Positions 10,101-20,115 of a stretch of DNA of 64,000 bases are shown here, one piece after another. How positions within the stretch are numbered: the first letter of the stretch is position 1; each line of letters begins with the position of its first letter. The notes under the pieces were generated by a model. It was not told the origin of the DNA, made no database searches, and saw nothing but the letters and a program-made list of their open reading frames with translations. A program made the position numbers and the translations under genes. Where the stretch lies: the NCBI RefSeq assembly GCF_023898315.1, contig NC_064621.1, forward strand, positions 535,019,383 to 535,083,382, read 5' to 3'. The DNA is from Schistocerca nitens (lineage: Eukaryota > Arthropoda > Insecta > Orthoptera > Acrididae).

Positions 10101-11300
10101 GGTGTACAACTTTGCTTCCGCCGTTTGCCGATAGGTGGCGACGACAGTAAGTAGCGGTCGAAAGAAACAGATTGCAGACGTCAGGTAGTTAGCTTGGACC
10201 TCGGGCAACATAACCTCATTCAACATTAGTCGATTTGTGTCTGCATCATAAAGTTGTTCTTGATTGGAAATGTCAATTTACGAACCTAATTCTCGTTATT
10301 TGCGGTTGGTGTTACTGTTTTGTTTCAATATGAAGAAAACAGCGGCTGAGCCTCATCGTATGCTCTCAAGTACTTACGGTAAGGACGCTATTAGTGAAAG
10401 AATGTGTCGTGAGTGGTTTAAGCGCTTCAAGAACGGTGATTTTAAAGTCGTAGACCGGCATAGTGGTGGAAGAGCAATGTTTTCGAAGATGCAGAATTGG
10501 AGACATTGCTGAGTGAGGACTCACGTCAAACTCAAGAAGAATTGGCACGATTAGTGGGAGTGACACAGCAAGCCATTTCAAAACGTCTCAGGGCTATGGG
10601 GATGATACAGAAAGAACGAACTTGGGTCCCGTGTGAGCTGAAACCAAGAGACGTTGAACGACGTGTGCGTGTTTCTGAACAGTTGCTTCAGAGGCAAAAA
10701 CGGAGGGATTTCTGCATCACAATGTGAACAGGTACGAAAAGTGGGTTCATTATGATAACCCTAAACGCAAAAAAAACCTGGGTATATCCCGGCCATGCTT
10801 CCACGTCGACGGCCAAACCGAACATTCACGGCTTCAAGATCATGCTCTGCATTTGGTAGGACCAGCTCGGCGTCGTATACTATGAGGTGTTGAAACCAAG
10901 TGAAACAATCACAGGTGCTCGTTATCGAACGCTATTAATGCGTTTGAGCAGAGCATTAAAAGACAAACGGCCGCAATACAGCGAGAGGCACGATAAAGTG
11001 ATTTTGCAGCACGACAACGCTCGATGCTAAGTTGCTACAGAGGTCAAAACGTACTTGGAAACGTTAAAATGGGAGACCCTACCCCACCCTCCGTATTATC
11101 CATGGCTCCCTCTGACCATCACCTGTTTACATCGATGGTGCATGGCCTGGCTGACCAACACTTCCGATCTCATGAAGTCACAAATTGGATCGATTTAAGG
11201 ATCGCTTCTAAAGATGAACAATTTTTTGGACGCGGGGTTCGTACACTGCCCGAAAGATGGGTAGAGTAGTCGCCAGCGATGGAAAAAGCGGTACAAAACT
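10101..11300 (+). pseudogene. mariner transposon and DD34D-type transposase, broken
   Basis: A mariner-family element. The 5' terminus is near 10101 (GGTGTACAACTTTGCTTCCG) and the transposase starts near 10270. Readable blocks in order: AISERMCREWFKRFKNGDF (HTH/DNA-binding), LARLVGVTQQAISKRL, VTGDEKWVHYDNPKRKKTW (first Asp), LQHDNAR (second Asp) and a degraded HPPYYPWLP segment where the third Asp should be. The C-terminal LPERW..SPAMEKA block ends near 11290. At least four frame changes separate these parts, so it is inactive. It converges tail-to-tail with the mariner at 11300-12440. Confidence 0.85.
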
Positions 11301-12440
11301 ATCACTTTTCAATATAATCTCCCCCACGACCAATGCAAGTCCTCCAGCGCTTCCAAAGTGCATAAATTCCTTCAGCAAAAAATTCTTTTGGTAGTCCGCG
11401 CAACCACTCATGCACCGTGTGGCATACCTCTTCATCAGAACGGAACTTCTTTCCTCCCATTGCGACTTTGAGTGGTTCAAACATATGGAAATCACTGGGG
11501 GGCAAGGTCTGGTGAGTATGGTGGCTGAGGAAGACACTCAAAATGCAGGTCTGTGATTGTTGCAACTATTGTACGGGCAGTGTGGGGCCTTGCATTGTCA
11601 TGTTGCAAAAGGACACCTGCTGACAGCAATCCACGTCGCTTTGATCTGCAGGCTGCAGATGATTTTTTTTTAGGAGATCTGTGTATGATGCACTGGTGAC
11701 AGTGGTCCCCCTAGGCATGTAATGCTCCAAAATGACGCCTTTTTCGTCCCAAAAGAGACTCAGCGTAACCTTCCCTGCTGATGGTTCTGTTCGAAACTTC
11801 TTTGGTTTTGGTGATGAGGAATGGCGCCATTTGTTCGTCGCTCTCTTCGTTTCCGATTGGTGGAAGTGAACCCAGGTTTCGTCCCCAGTAACGATTTTTT
11901 CAAGGAAGCCATCAGCTTCTCGTTCAAAACGCCGAAGAAGTTCTTCACAAGCATCAACACGTCGTTCTCTCATTTCAAGAGTCAACTGCCGTGGCACCCA
12001 TCTTGCAGAATGTGGTTTTCTGACCCATGACTAATCTGTAAACATGCTGCAATGTCATTCGGTGTCACTCGGCGGTTTTCCTTCACTATGGCTTCAACTG
12101 CTGCAATGTTCTGTGGAGTCACAACTCGTTGTGCCTGACCTGGACGAGGAGCATCTTCCACTAAAGTCACACCATTCGCGAACTTCGTACTCCATTCGTA
12201 GACTTGCTGCTGTGAGAAACACGGATCACCGTACTGAACCTTCATTCGTCGATGAATTTCAATAGGTTTCACACCTTCACTACGCAAAAACCGAATAACA
12301 GAACGCTGTTCTTCCCTTGTGCAAGTCGCAAGTGGGGCGACCATCTGTATACTGATACTGCGACGGTATGTGTGCATCTGCGCTATGCTGCCACTTACAG
12401 GCCATTCTGCACGCTGTTTGTAGCAAGCTTACCAACTTAC
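11300..12440 (-). pseudogene. Second mariner-like transposase (SETMAR-type), broken
   Basis: A different mariner lineage on the minus strand. The N-terminal part (11982-12377) has REEQRSVIRFLRSEGVKPIE, YGDPCFSQQQVYEW and RPGQAQRVVTPQN. The middle part (11566-11997) has VTGDETWVHFHQSETKR and LFWDEKGVILEHYMPRGT. The C-terminal part (11302-11565) has HTHQTLPPSDFHMFEPLK and ends with WRTCIGRGGDYIEK. The second catalytic Asp region is out of frame (read as MTMQGPTLP). Three frames are needed to read it, so it is a pseudogene. Confidence 0.87.
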
Positions 12441-12470
12441 AGGATAACGGCGCGAAATTTCGATTTGTTA

Positions 12471-12715
12471 TTACAAATTTAAGGTTTTCATTTGACTCAA
12501 CCTCTTAGATGCCTCGGTACAAGCTCTAATGTCTCTAATCTTTTCTTCGAGGTCCTTACGCGAAATGTACGTTGGCGGCCTTAGAATCGTTTTGCAGTCA
12601 GGCTCAAATACCGGTTCTCTAAATTTTCTCAATAGAGGTGTCTGGAAACCTTTCATTAGACAGTGTGTTAGTTCATTTAGGGCTAGCCGTGGTTCTCCAC
12701 GTGGAAGCAAGCTAT
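12471..12715 (-). pseudogene. CR1-like LINE C-terminal fragment
   Basis: An 79-residue minus-strand frame with PLLRKFREPVFEPDCKTILR, PPTYISRKDLEEKIRDIRA and CTEASKR. It parallels the end of the protein at 2295-2819 (SPVFSSDCENILLRPTYVGR..KIREIRAPTE). Only the last quarter of the RT C-terminus remains. Confidence 0.7.
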
Positions 12716-13339
12716 TTCTTTCTAAGGTTTCACATGTAATTTTACTATTGACGCCCCTGTTTGTCCGACAGGCATATCTGAACCATACGTTTGATTTTCG
12801 AAGTTTGTACCGGTCTCGGTATTTCCTCGTTTCTATCTTCGCCTCACCTACTGTTGAGCTGGATTTACTGTTCCACTTGTCTTGGCTTCACGCAGTTCGG
12901 TGCATCGCGCCCTCCCCAGCTATCAGCGGCGGTCGTCTTTGTTCCCGGAGCTAAGGCGCCCCGGCACCCAACTTCAGCCATCCCGACTGCTAACCGGTCG
13001 TTAGGCGTGGCCTTAGCCAAGTCCTCTTTGTCGCGCGAGTTACATATTGTCTCGCAAGTCTGGCTGGCGGCTAGTTCTTGCTTCCATTAGCGGCCTATTG
13101 AAACACAAATTGCCACAACGCCTTATGTTAACGCCCGGCACATTCTAGAGTACTGTCGTTTCAAACTCGCGTTTACGAAGGTACACTGTAGCGTGAACTA
13201 TTTTCGTTTACCTACGATGCAGAGAACTGGCAATGAAAGCGCTGTCGCACACAGCTGCGTAGCCTTCAAGGCTAAGCATTCGTCCGAATGGAAATATCAG
13301 GATGTCGAGAATGCGAATACATCACCTACAAAAGTCTCA
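12716..13339. other. No gene recognised
   Basis: A locally GC-rich stretch (about 12890-13080). Open frames exist on the plus strand but without a recognised motif or plausible splice structure. I see no repeat boundary. Confidence 0.4.
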
Positions 13340-13717
13340 AAATGTTCAAATGCCTGGCAATTCCTAAGGGACCAAACTGCTGAGGTCATCGGTCCCTAGA
13401 CTTACACACTACTTAAAGTAACTTGTGCTAAGAAAAACACACACTTCCCGGCCGCTGTGGCCGAGCGGTTCTAGTCCGGAACCGCGCTGCTGCTACGGTC
13501 GGAGGGTTCGAATCCTGCCTCGGGCATGGATGTGTGTGATGTCCTTAGGTCAGTTAGGTTTAAGTAGTTCTAAGTCTAGGGGACTGATGACCTCAGATGT
13601 TAAGTCCCATAGTGCTTAGAGCCACGCACCTATGCCCGAGGGAGGACTCGAACCTCCGGCAGGAGGGTCACGCAATCCGTGACATGGCGGCTCTAACCGC
13701 GCGGCTGGCCGCTCGGC
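13340..13717 (-). repeat. SINE family B, minus strand, split by a SINE A
   Basis: The tail half (13340-13446) matches the copy at 49154-49360: GGTCATCGGTCCCTAGACTTACACAC. The tRNA-like half (13625-13717) has CCCGAGGGAGGACTCGAACC, the complement of a B box. A plus-strand SINE A (13447-13624) separates the halves. The order shows that family B was already present when this A copy inserted. Confidence 0.8.
13447..13624 (+). repeat. SINE family A, nested in SINE B
   Basis: A complete A-family copy: A box TGGCCGAGCGGTTCTAG, B box GGTTCGAATCC, body and terminal GCTTAGAGCCA. The tRNA-like head has a short deletion after TTCTAG compared with the copy at 42020. Inserted in the middle of SINE B. Confidence 0.9.
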
Positions 13718-13864
13718 ACGACACAGAAGTCTCATTGTGTCATTCGACCGCTCTATCGTCTCAGTCTGTGTAACATGTCTAGAAAAAACAAATACCTAAA
13801 ATCTTACGTACCCAACAGCATGAAGAAAGCACGCTTTCCAAGTGCGTAATTTCAAAATTTATGT

Positions 13865-14065
13865 CCGCCCCCGTTAACTGAGTGTTCAGCGCGGCGAAAT
13901 GCCACGCCAAGGGGCTCGGGTTCGATTCCCGGCTGGGGCAGGAGATTTTCTCCGCTCGGGGACTGGGTCGCAAGTCGCCCAAGGTGGCGTCGAATGCAGT
14001 AAGTACTTGCCCTCGGCGGCCGAACTTCCCCGAATGGGGAACTCTCGGCCCAAGATGCCGTATGC
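13865..14065 (+). repeat. SINE family C, plus strand
   Basis: Head with B box GGGTTCGATTCCCGGCTGGG, then GGAGATTTTCTCCGCTCGGG and GGTGGCGTCGAATGC. Same family as 6672-6900. The tail is diverged. Confidence 0.72.
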
Positions 14066-15015
14066 TCATTTCCATTTCAAAATTTATGAACTGCTAACTT
14101 ATAGCTACAACTAATACCTCCCTCCTTGTTCTTTCACTCTGATATTCGCCAATCAATGCTTCGTAAACAAGACAAAGAACCTGTCCATTGTTCAGTCACA
14201 AGCTCAAATGGTGTACTAATGGAACCTGTCACTTTTTACATACCTTGACGTTATATTACGAGTGTATATGAGATGGAAAGGACAGGTCACATCAGTAGAA
14301 GAAAATGCGAATGATAGGCTTACATTTGTTCGGTGAAGTCTATGGGAAATGCAGTGGAAACTGCTTACGTGACGCTAAAGCAACCCATTCTGCGGCTCCA
14401 ATATTTTGAGTCCTTATTAATTAAATCTCACAGCATCCGTCGAATGATTTCAGAGATGAACTGCTACGACCGTAATGAGTGGATATAGTCCATACGACTC
14501 TATAGCAAGGACGCTAATTTATCATTTTATTTCAAAGTTAAAACGGTATTATTAATGTAAAGGAGAAATTAAAGTTTTTACTGTAGTCAAAATAAAGCAC
14601 CAAAAAGATCAGGGTTTACTTAGCTTAACACTTCGAAAAAAGAACTTTACCAACTACTGCTGCAAAAAATATTGTTTTAAGATCTAATAATTATTAATAT
14701 TTTATGTCTTTCGACTTGCGCTTCTGCATAAATTTACACTGCGTCTCCTTTACAGTCCAGACATGTCCCCAGCCAATGTTCTTTGAGTGAAACGGTTTAG
14801 TTTACCACTTATGCCCAATTTTTCATAAAACCTTTTCTCTGACCCATCATTTCGTCTTCATCTGTTGATACTGCGGCAAAATCATCATCACTGAGAGTGT
14901 TACTTTCTTCAGTACTTAACAGTTCACTGAACTCTTTATCACGAGCTCGTGGGAATACGAAACATTATGTCCTTAACGATGAGAAATCTTCCAACGTGAA
15001 ACTAACTACGCGCGT
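14066..15015. other. No gene recognised
   Basis: AT-rich, with no frame longer than background and no clear terminal repeats. A short stretch around 14320-14520 faintly resembles CR1 C-terminal sequence, but I cannot support a boundary. Confidence 0.4.
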
Positions 15016-15995
15016 ACACCACGGGAGTGTTCCAGGACCATTCCTGTTCACAATACATACAGGTCATTAGTGGTGTAAGTGAAGATATTTCTGTTGGTGT
15101 CTGAGGACAGTGTGCTCAACATTGCATAAGTATTTACTTCATTTGCGAGTAGTGTATTTTTCCGGTTGGTTAGTATCTCCGAATACGCACTCCACTAGCA
15201 CCAACTAATGTTTATCTACCCCTGAAGAGCAGGTCAGGCATTGAGATGTAGACGCGTCCACGCAAAACGAATAGTCTATACTGACAAGCATAGTCCACGA
15301 CCGTGCAGGAAACATGTGGTGGTAAATTATGTGATGTGTTTGCCGAAAGACTCTCACATGCAGAGAAGAAACAGCTAACACGCTTAAGTTGGTGTGCATA
15401 CCCCTAACACACTATCCAAGTGACTAATGGAGATCATCAGCACCTTCATGAGGCAATTCACAGATGGTGCTGTTGTACACACAAGTTACGACACGTAGGA
15501 AAGGCAGATCCAAGACAGATTCATCGCAAAAATCTTCATTGTAGTCCGTTCGTGAAGTAGGTTGCTCACAAAATCTTTGCTCTAGCAACGCTAGAGTACT
15601 GTTTCTCAGTCTGGGACAGTTGTCAGGTAGGCCTGATAGAGGAAACAAAGAAGGTCCAAATAAGTGTGCTTCGTCGTTGGTTGGTAATTCTCATCCGACT
15701 TTAGTGGCATACGCCGGAAGAGAATAGTTATGCATCAGGGCGTGCTTTACTGTTAAAGTCACGAGAGCATTCTTACCTAGGAGAGTCCACCAATACATTC
15801 CTTTCTTCTACGTAGATCTTGCGAACAGACTATGAGGGCAAGTTAGGAAGATTCGAGCATGCCCGGAGGCGTCCCAACATCGTGCTTTTTTAAACACCAT
15901 TCGCGTCTGGACCAGGCAGTGTGGGAAGTGTGAAACGTAAAGTACTCTTGCCAAACATTTTAAGATGGCTTCTGGAATACAGATATAGATGTAAC
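15016..15995 (+). pseudogene. CR1-like LINE fragment, heavily decayed
   Basis: Read in several frames on the plus strand. VHHGSVPGPFLFTIH near 15016-15060 corresponds to the RT B motif (GVPQGS..GP). LEYCFSVWDSCQVGLIEETK lies near 15590-15650. The terminal untranslated signature (GGCTTCTGGAATACAG, then ATAGATGTAAC) is at 15966-15995. Stops and frameshifts are numerous. This older copy shows the same 3' tail as the CR1 at 2233-2945. Confidence 0.65.
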
Positions 15996-16816
15996 ACTAG
16001 ATAATTGGTGCACCGTATGACGCTATAATGAGAATGTAGATGTTCGCAGATGAACCATCGCTGAATGAGATAAAGTGTGCAGAGAGAATGCAAAAATATG
16101 ATTCATTTTTAAGTGCACTTTACGGCTCAGATTAAAAACATGGGCATAAACTTTAAATATACAGTACTATATTTTCAGTACGCAAGGCACGCCTCTGCTA
16201 AAAGACGAAAGTATGTTCCTGTGACCGATTTACTTGTGAAGCTTTCTCAGCAGGATTGTGTGTGGTTATTTTCTTAACAGTTGTGGAACGGATGAACTGT
16301 ATTTATTCACCATGTGCAATCCAGGCTGTTCTGTTCTCGACACTTGCATGCACATTTCGCTACATACACTCCGTGATTCAACGTGTGTGTACCGTCTGTA
16401 GTTACGCCAACTGAAACAGTCTAGAGCACTATCACAAGCACTAATTACACACCCGTCTGCAAGAACGCGCAGAGTTCCCTCCTACAAACTTTTTGGGAGG
16501 TTAGGAAGTTGCTGGGAAACCGCAGCATAAATACGCTGACCGACAGAAACAGGGGCGCAGTGCGTTTTTGCTGGGAGCGCTGTTGCCAGTACACAAGAGC
16601 CCGCCGCCCTGTTCCGTGTTGGCGGAGAACAGAACCTAGGCGGCTGTTAATACTCCCGTGAAGCTCTGGTAGCGCGTCCACAAGACCGGCTCATTAGCGA
16701 GTTACAAACACAGCCCTGCGCTGCTGCTGCTTTTGCTGCGATGCCTGAGCAGACGTCTCTCACAGGCGCACTGCACTGATAAATGAATTGTACAGCGAAC
16801 GCTGGTCTTAGGGCTA

Positions 16817-16818
<2 letters not shown>
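15996..16818. other. No gene recognised
   Basis: No recognisable coding or repeat signature. Open frames here are short and lack motifs. It borders the GA repeat at 16819. Confidence 0.4.
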
Positions 16819-16871
<53 letters not shown>

Positions 16872-17270
16872 GGGGGGGAGGGAGGGAGGGAGGAGAGGAG
16901 GGGCGGGGCGGGGAGAGAAGGCAAGAAAGAATAAGAACAGTAAGAGCAGAAGGATGAAGTTATAGAGCAAGACTGGGAGAGTGAAAAGAAAAGAGAAAGG
17001 AAGGCGAAATGGTGGAGGGGGAGAAGGATAGCGAAAAAGGATGTTTTGGGAAGACGATAGAAAGGAAGGGGATTATAATGGTATAAATGAAGAGGAAGTT
17101 TGGAAGGCGAAAGAAAGAGGAAGTCACAGGCCGAAAGAAAGACGAAGGGGGGGAATCGAAAAGAAAGGAGAGTAAGTTGAGTAATAAGGGAGAGGAAATG
17201 GGAGGGCAAAGTGGAAGGTGAAGAATAGCAGGGAGGAGGAGGAGGAGGAGGAGGAATTAAAGGGAGACAC
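16819..17270. repeat. (GA)n/(G)n microsatellite and long homopurine tract
   Basis: Starts with (GA)21 at 16819-16860, then a run of 18 G, then GGA/GGGA repeats. It continues for roughly 400 bases with a plus strand dominated by A and G, ending with (GGA)n at about 17230-17256. The apparent frames (Arg/Glu repeats one way, Ser/Leu/Pro the other) are artefacts of the repeat. Confidence 0.9.
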
Positions 17271-17589
17271 TGAAATTAGCTGAGATATCTTCAGGAAACT
17301 GGGAAGACCAGGCGCACTGGCCAATATAATGAATCCTGCCAACTGAATGTTAACGCCATGCAAGGTGATACATTAAATTAATCTTACTGACTCTGTGAAG
17401 CAAACTGCAGGGCAAAGCATTATGCTGCAAGTGTAAACACGCAGACTTCTACCTGATTCATATTGTAAAACACTGCAGACTTAACTAAAGTCCGAGCATA
17501 CGGAATAGGTTCCCAAATAGGTGTGGGGTTCGTAGACTCCTTATGTAATAGAACCCAGTACTTTGTTCTCGGCGGCAAATGTTCATCAG
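17271..17589. other. No gene recognised
   Basis: Short transition between the purine tract and the CR1 fragment. Part of it (about 17440-17589) may be diverged upstream CR1 sequence. Confidence 0.35.
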
Positions 17590-18380
17590 AGACTAGGATA
17601 TCATCAGGAGTGCCCCATGGAAGTGTGATAAGCCCGATCTTGTTCCCTGTATACAGTACATAAATGATTCGACGGATAGGATGAGCAGCAATCTGCGACT
17701 GTTTGTTGATGACGCTGTAGCGTACGTCACAGTATCGTCTGAGTGACTTAGAGGATTCAGAACGAGACAGACAGAATTTGTATTTGGTGTAGTTCAAATG
17801 GCTCTGAGCACTATGGGACTTAACTTCTGAAGTCATCAGTCCCCTAGAACTTAGAACTACTTAAACCTAACTAACTTAAGGACATCACACACATCCATGC
17901 CCGAGGCATGATTCGAACCTGCGACCGTTGCGGTCGCGCGGTTCCAGACTGAAGCGCCTAGAACCGCTTGGCCACAGCGGCCGGCATTTGGTGTAGTGAA
18001 TGGTAGCTTGCTGTAAACGTCGAAAAATATAAGTTATTGCAAATGAGTAATGAAAACAATCCTGTAACATTTGAATACAGCATTAGTGGGGAACTGCTTG
18101 ACATAGTCACTTTGATTTACTGTCTAGGCGTGACGTTGCAAATGGAAGTGAAGCGGAACTAACACATAGGTTAAGTTGCAGAGAATGCAAAAGTCGACTT
18201 CGGTTTATTGGGAGAATTTTAGTACACTGCAGCTGCAATCTGTAAAATGGACAGGGTACAGAACACTTGAGCAACCCATTCTTGAGTATTGCTCAAATGT
18301 TTAGGATTTAGAGCATCTTGGATTAAATGTGTTCACTGGCGTGCAGCACACGCACAGCAAGACCATCATGACTCGCTTTA
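17590..18380 (+). pseudogene. CR1-like LINE fragment interrupted by SINE A
   Basis: Plus-strand reading gives GVPHGSVISPILFPVYS (B motif) at about 17610-17660 and LRLFVDDAVAYVTVSS (catalytic motif, FVDD) at about 17690-17745. After the SINE, LEQPILEYCSNV appears near 18265-18300. The SINE at 17793-17985 splits the element precisely, with its target duplication. Multiple stops show it is dead. Confidence 0.72.
17793..17985 (-). repeat. SINE family A, minus strand, with target duplication
   Basis: A full-length copy with an exact 11-base duplication, ATTTGGTGTAG, at 17782-17792 and 17986-17996. It inserted into the CR1 fragment. Confidence 0.95.
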
Positions 18381-18606
18381 GTCGAGATTGGTCCGTTCGC
18401 TGGACAATATAAAGCGCTCAGCAAGCAAGTGACCGTGAATTTTATCTCAACGTAAAGTGTGAAGCTGAACATAAGCGGTCCATATGTTGCTGAAGCACTG
18501 AGAGGCAGTGAAAAACGAGTGACAGTGTTGATTTTATCGTTGCTCGGTAAAGAGGTGGAAAAGAAGAAGAATGATGTAAAAGTTTATGGGTTCATAACTT
18601 GTGGAG

Positions 18607-18726
18607 GAAAAAAAAAATGGTTGAAATGGCTCTGAGCATTATGGGACTTAACTTCTGAGGTCATCAGTCCCCTAGAACTTAGAGCTACTTAAACCTAACT
18701 AACCTAAGGACATCACATACATCCAT
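18607..18726 (-). repeat. SINE family A, tail half only
   Basis: The A-family tail and body, including the A-run at its 3' end, without the tRNA head. It stops at the internal ATCCATG, so it is 5'-truncated. Confidence 0.85.
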
Positions 18727-18744
18727 GTGGAGCAAAAGATATGG

Positions 18745-18910
18745 TCCCTGGTAACGGTCAAGCTTGTTTGTCATATTCACTGTTTCCTGTCGACAAAATT
18801 GACAAACAAGCGCCCAGACGTTCCAACAAACTATGTCAATTTTAACCTCACTTCTGAAGCAGCTCTCAGTCTACCGCGATACTTTGATACTAGTGGAAAT
18901 GGTTATTATC
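18745..18910. repeat. Dispersed repeat R1, copy 1
   Basis: About 165 bases that match 28086-28250 closely (shared blocks CTTCTGAAGCAGCTCTCAGT and ACTATGTCAATTTTAA). It contains an internal inverted pair, CTTGTTTGTCA and TGACAAACAAG. No coding signal is recognised. Confidence 0.75.
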
Positions 18911-19019
18911 TTCGTATTTGATGAAATACAATTTTTTTTTAATTCAGTATGGTATTATCAAATTATTCACGAAAAATGTACGTCTCTCCTTGACTTCATT
19001 TTGTGTGATTTAAGCAGAA

Positions 19020-19400
19020 AAACGTAGTGCTGAAAGGAACTGACACCATGAATCCTGCACGACTGTCCATAAATCCGTAAGGGTACGAAGGGGTGGAGAT
19101 CTCTTCTGAACGGCATACTGCAAGGCATCCCAGATATGTTCTAGAGGAAGTGTTTAAACTCAGAAGAGTGTTCCTGGAGCCACTCTGTAGCAATTCTGGA
19201 CGTGTAGGGTGTCGTAATGTCCAGCTTTAACTGCCGGAGTCCGCTGGAATGCACAATGGACATGTATCGATGCAGGTGATCAGACAGAATGCTTAAGTAC
19301 GTGTCACCTGTCAGAGTTGTATCCAGGGGTGACGATCACTCCAACTGCACACGCCCCACACTATTACAAAGCCTCCACCAGTTCGTACATTTCTCTTCAG
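19020..19400 (-). pseudogene. Tc1-like transposase C-terminal remnant
   Basis: The minus strand reads LEHIWDALQYAVQKRSPPLR and then TLTDLWTVVQDSW. This is the segment after the third catalytic residue in Tc1-like transposases (usually ..PIEHVWD.L.R..R). Upstream at 19200-19400 is diverged sequence with GTPGCGVAVGVIVTPG-like remnants that I cannot align with confidence. Unrelated to the intact copies at 38718 and 56804 beyond family level. Confidence 0.6.
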
Positions 19401-19439
19401 TTATTTGATAATACCGTATTGTGAGCCGGTGAAGTTTCG

Positions 19440-20100
19440 AACCGTTCTGGTAGATGTCAGAGCCGTAATACATCATCAAAATGGCGTTTCCCTACGACTC
19501 ACGTTACAAGCAGTGTGCTGTTATTGAATTCTTATGTGCAGAAAAAGAAACCGTGGTGGACATCCTTAAACGTTTGTGCGCAGTGTATGGCGATGCTCTG
19601 GGTGATAAGAGTACAGTTGGGCGACGGGTGAAGAAAGCTACAGCTTTAGGAAATTCAGCGCTCCATGGTCAGCCACGCCCAGGACGCGCTGTCGCAGCCA
19701 CTGCTCCAGACATGCTGAATAGTGCGGATGCTTATAGGTGCCGACCGGCGCATCACAACTCGACAACTGGCTCTACAATTGTCGGTAAGCACTGGAAGTG
19801 CGTCTGCAATGATCGAGACTCTCGGATATTCAAAGAGGTGGTCACGATGGGTTCCACGAATGCACACAGCGGACCACAAGATTCAAAGAAAGATCATTTG
19901 ATCTAAATTGTTGGAGCTTAAAGATTCTCAACGGGGAACACACTCTGAAGATGACGAGAGTGTCAGTCATGCAGTAAAAACATGGCTACGCCTGCAGGAT
20001 AAGAGATTTTATCAGCAGAAAATGCATGGTCTTCCACAACACCGGCGTACGGCCATAGAACGTGATGGAGACTACGTAGAAAAATAGGTCACGGACAAGA
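19440..20100 (+). pseudogene. mariner-like element with an internal deletion
   Basis: The N-terminal HTH half (19481-19906) has CAVIEFLCAEKETVVDILKR, LCAVYGDA and GQPRPGRAVAATAPD. Shortly after comes a C-terminal end reading AVKTWLRLQDKRFYQQKMHG and RDGDYVEK (about 19965-20085). The catalytic core with its Asp residues is missing between the halves. The remainder has the shape of a non-autonomous deletion derivative of a SETMAR-type mariner. Confidence 0.75.
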
Positions 20101-20115
20101 CATGTTGATGTGTAC

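Noticed and set aside
16647-17209. Arg/Glu-rich and Ser/Leu/Pro-rich proteins
   Set aside because: They are translations of (GA)n, poly(G) and other purine repeats, without sequence complexity.
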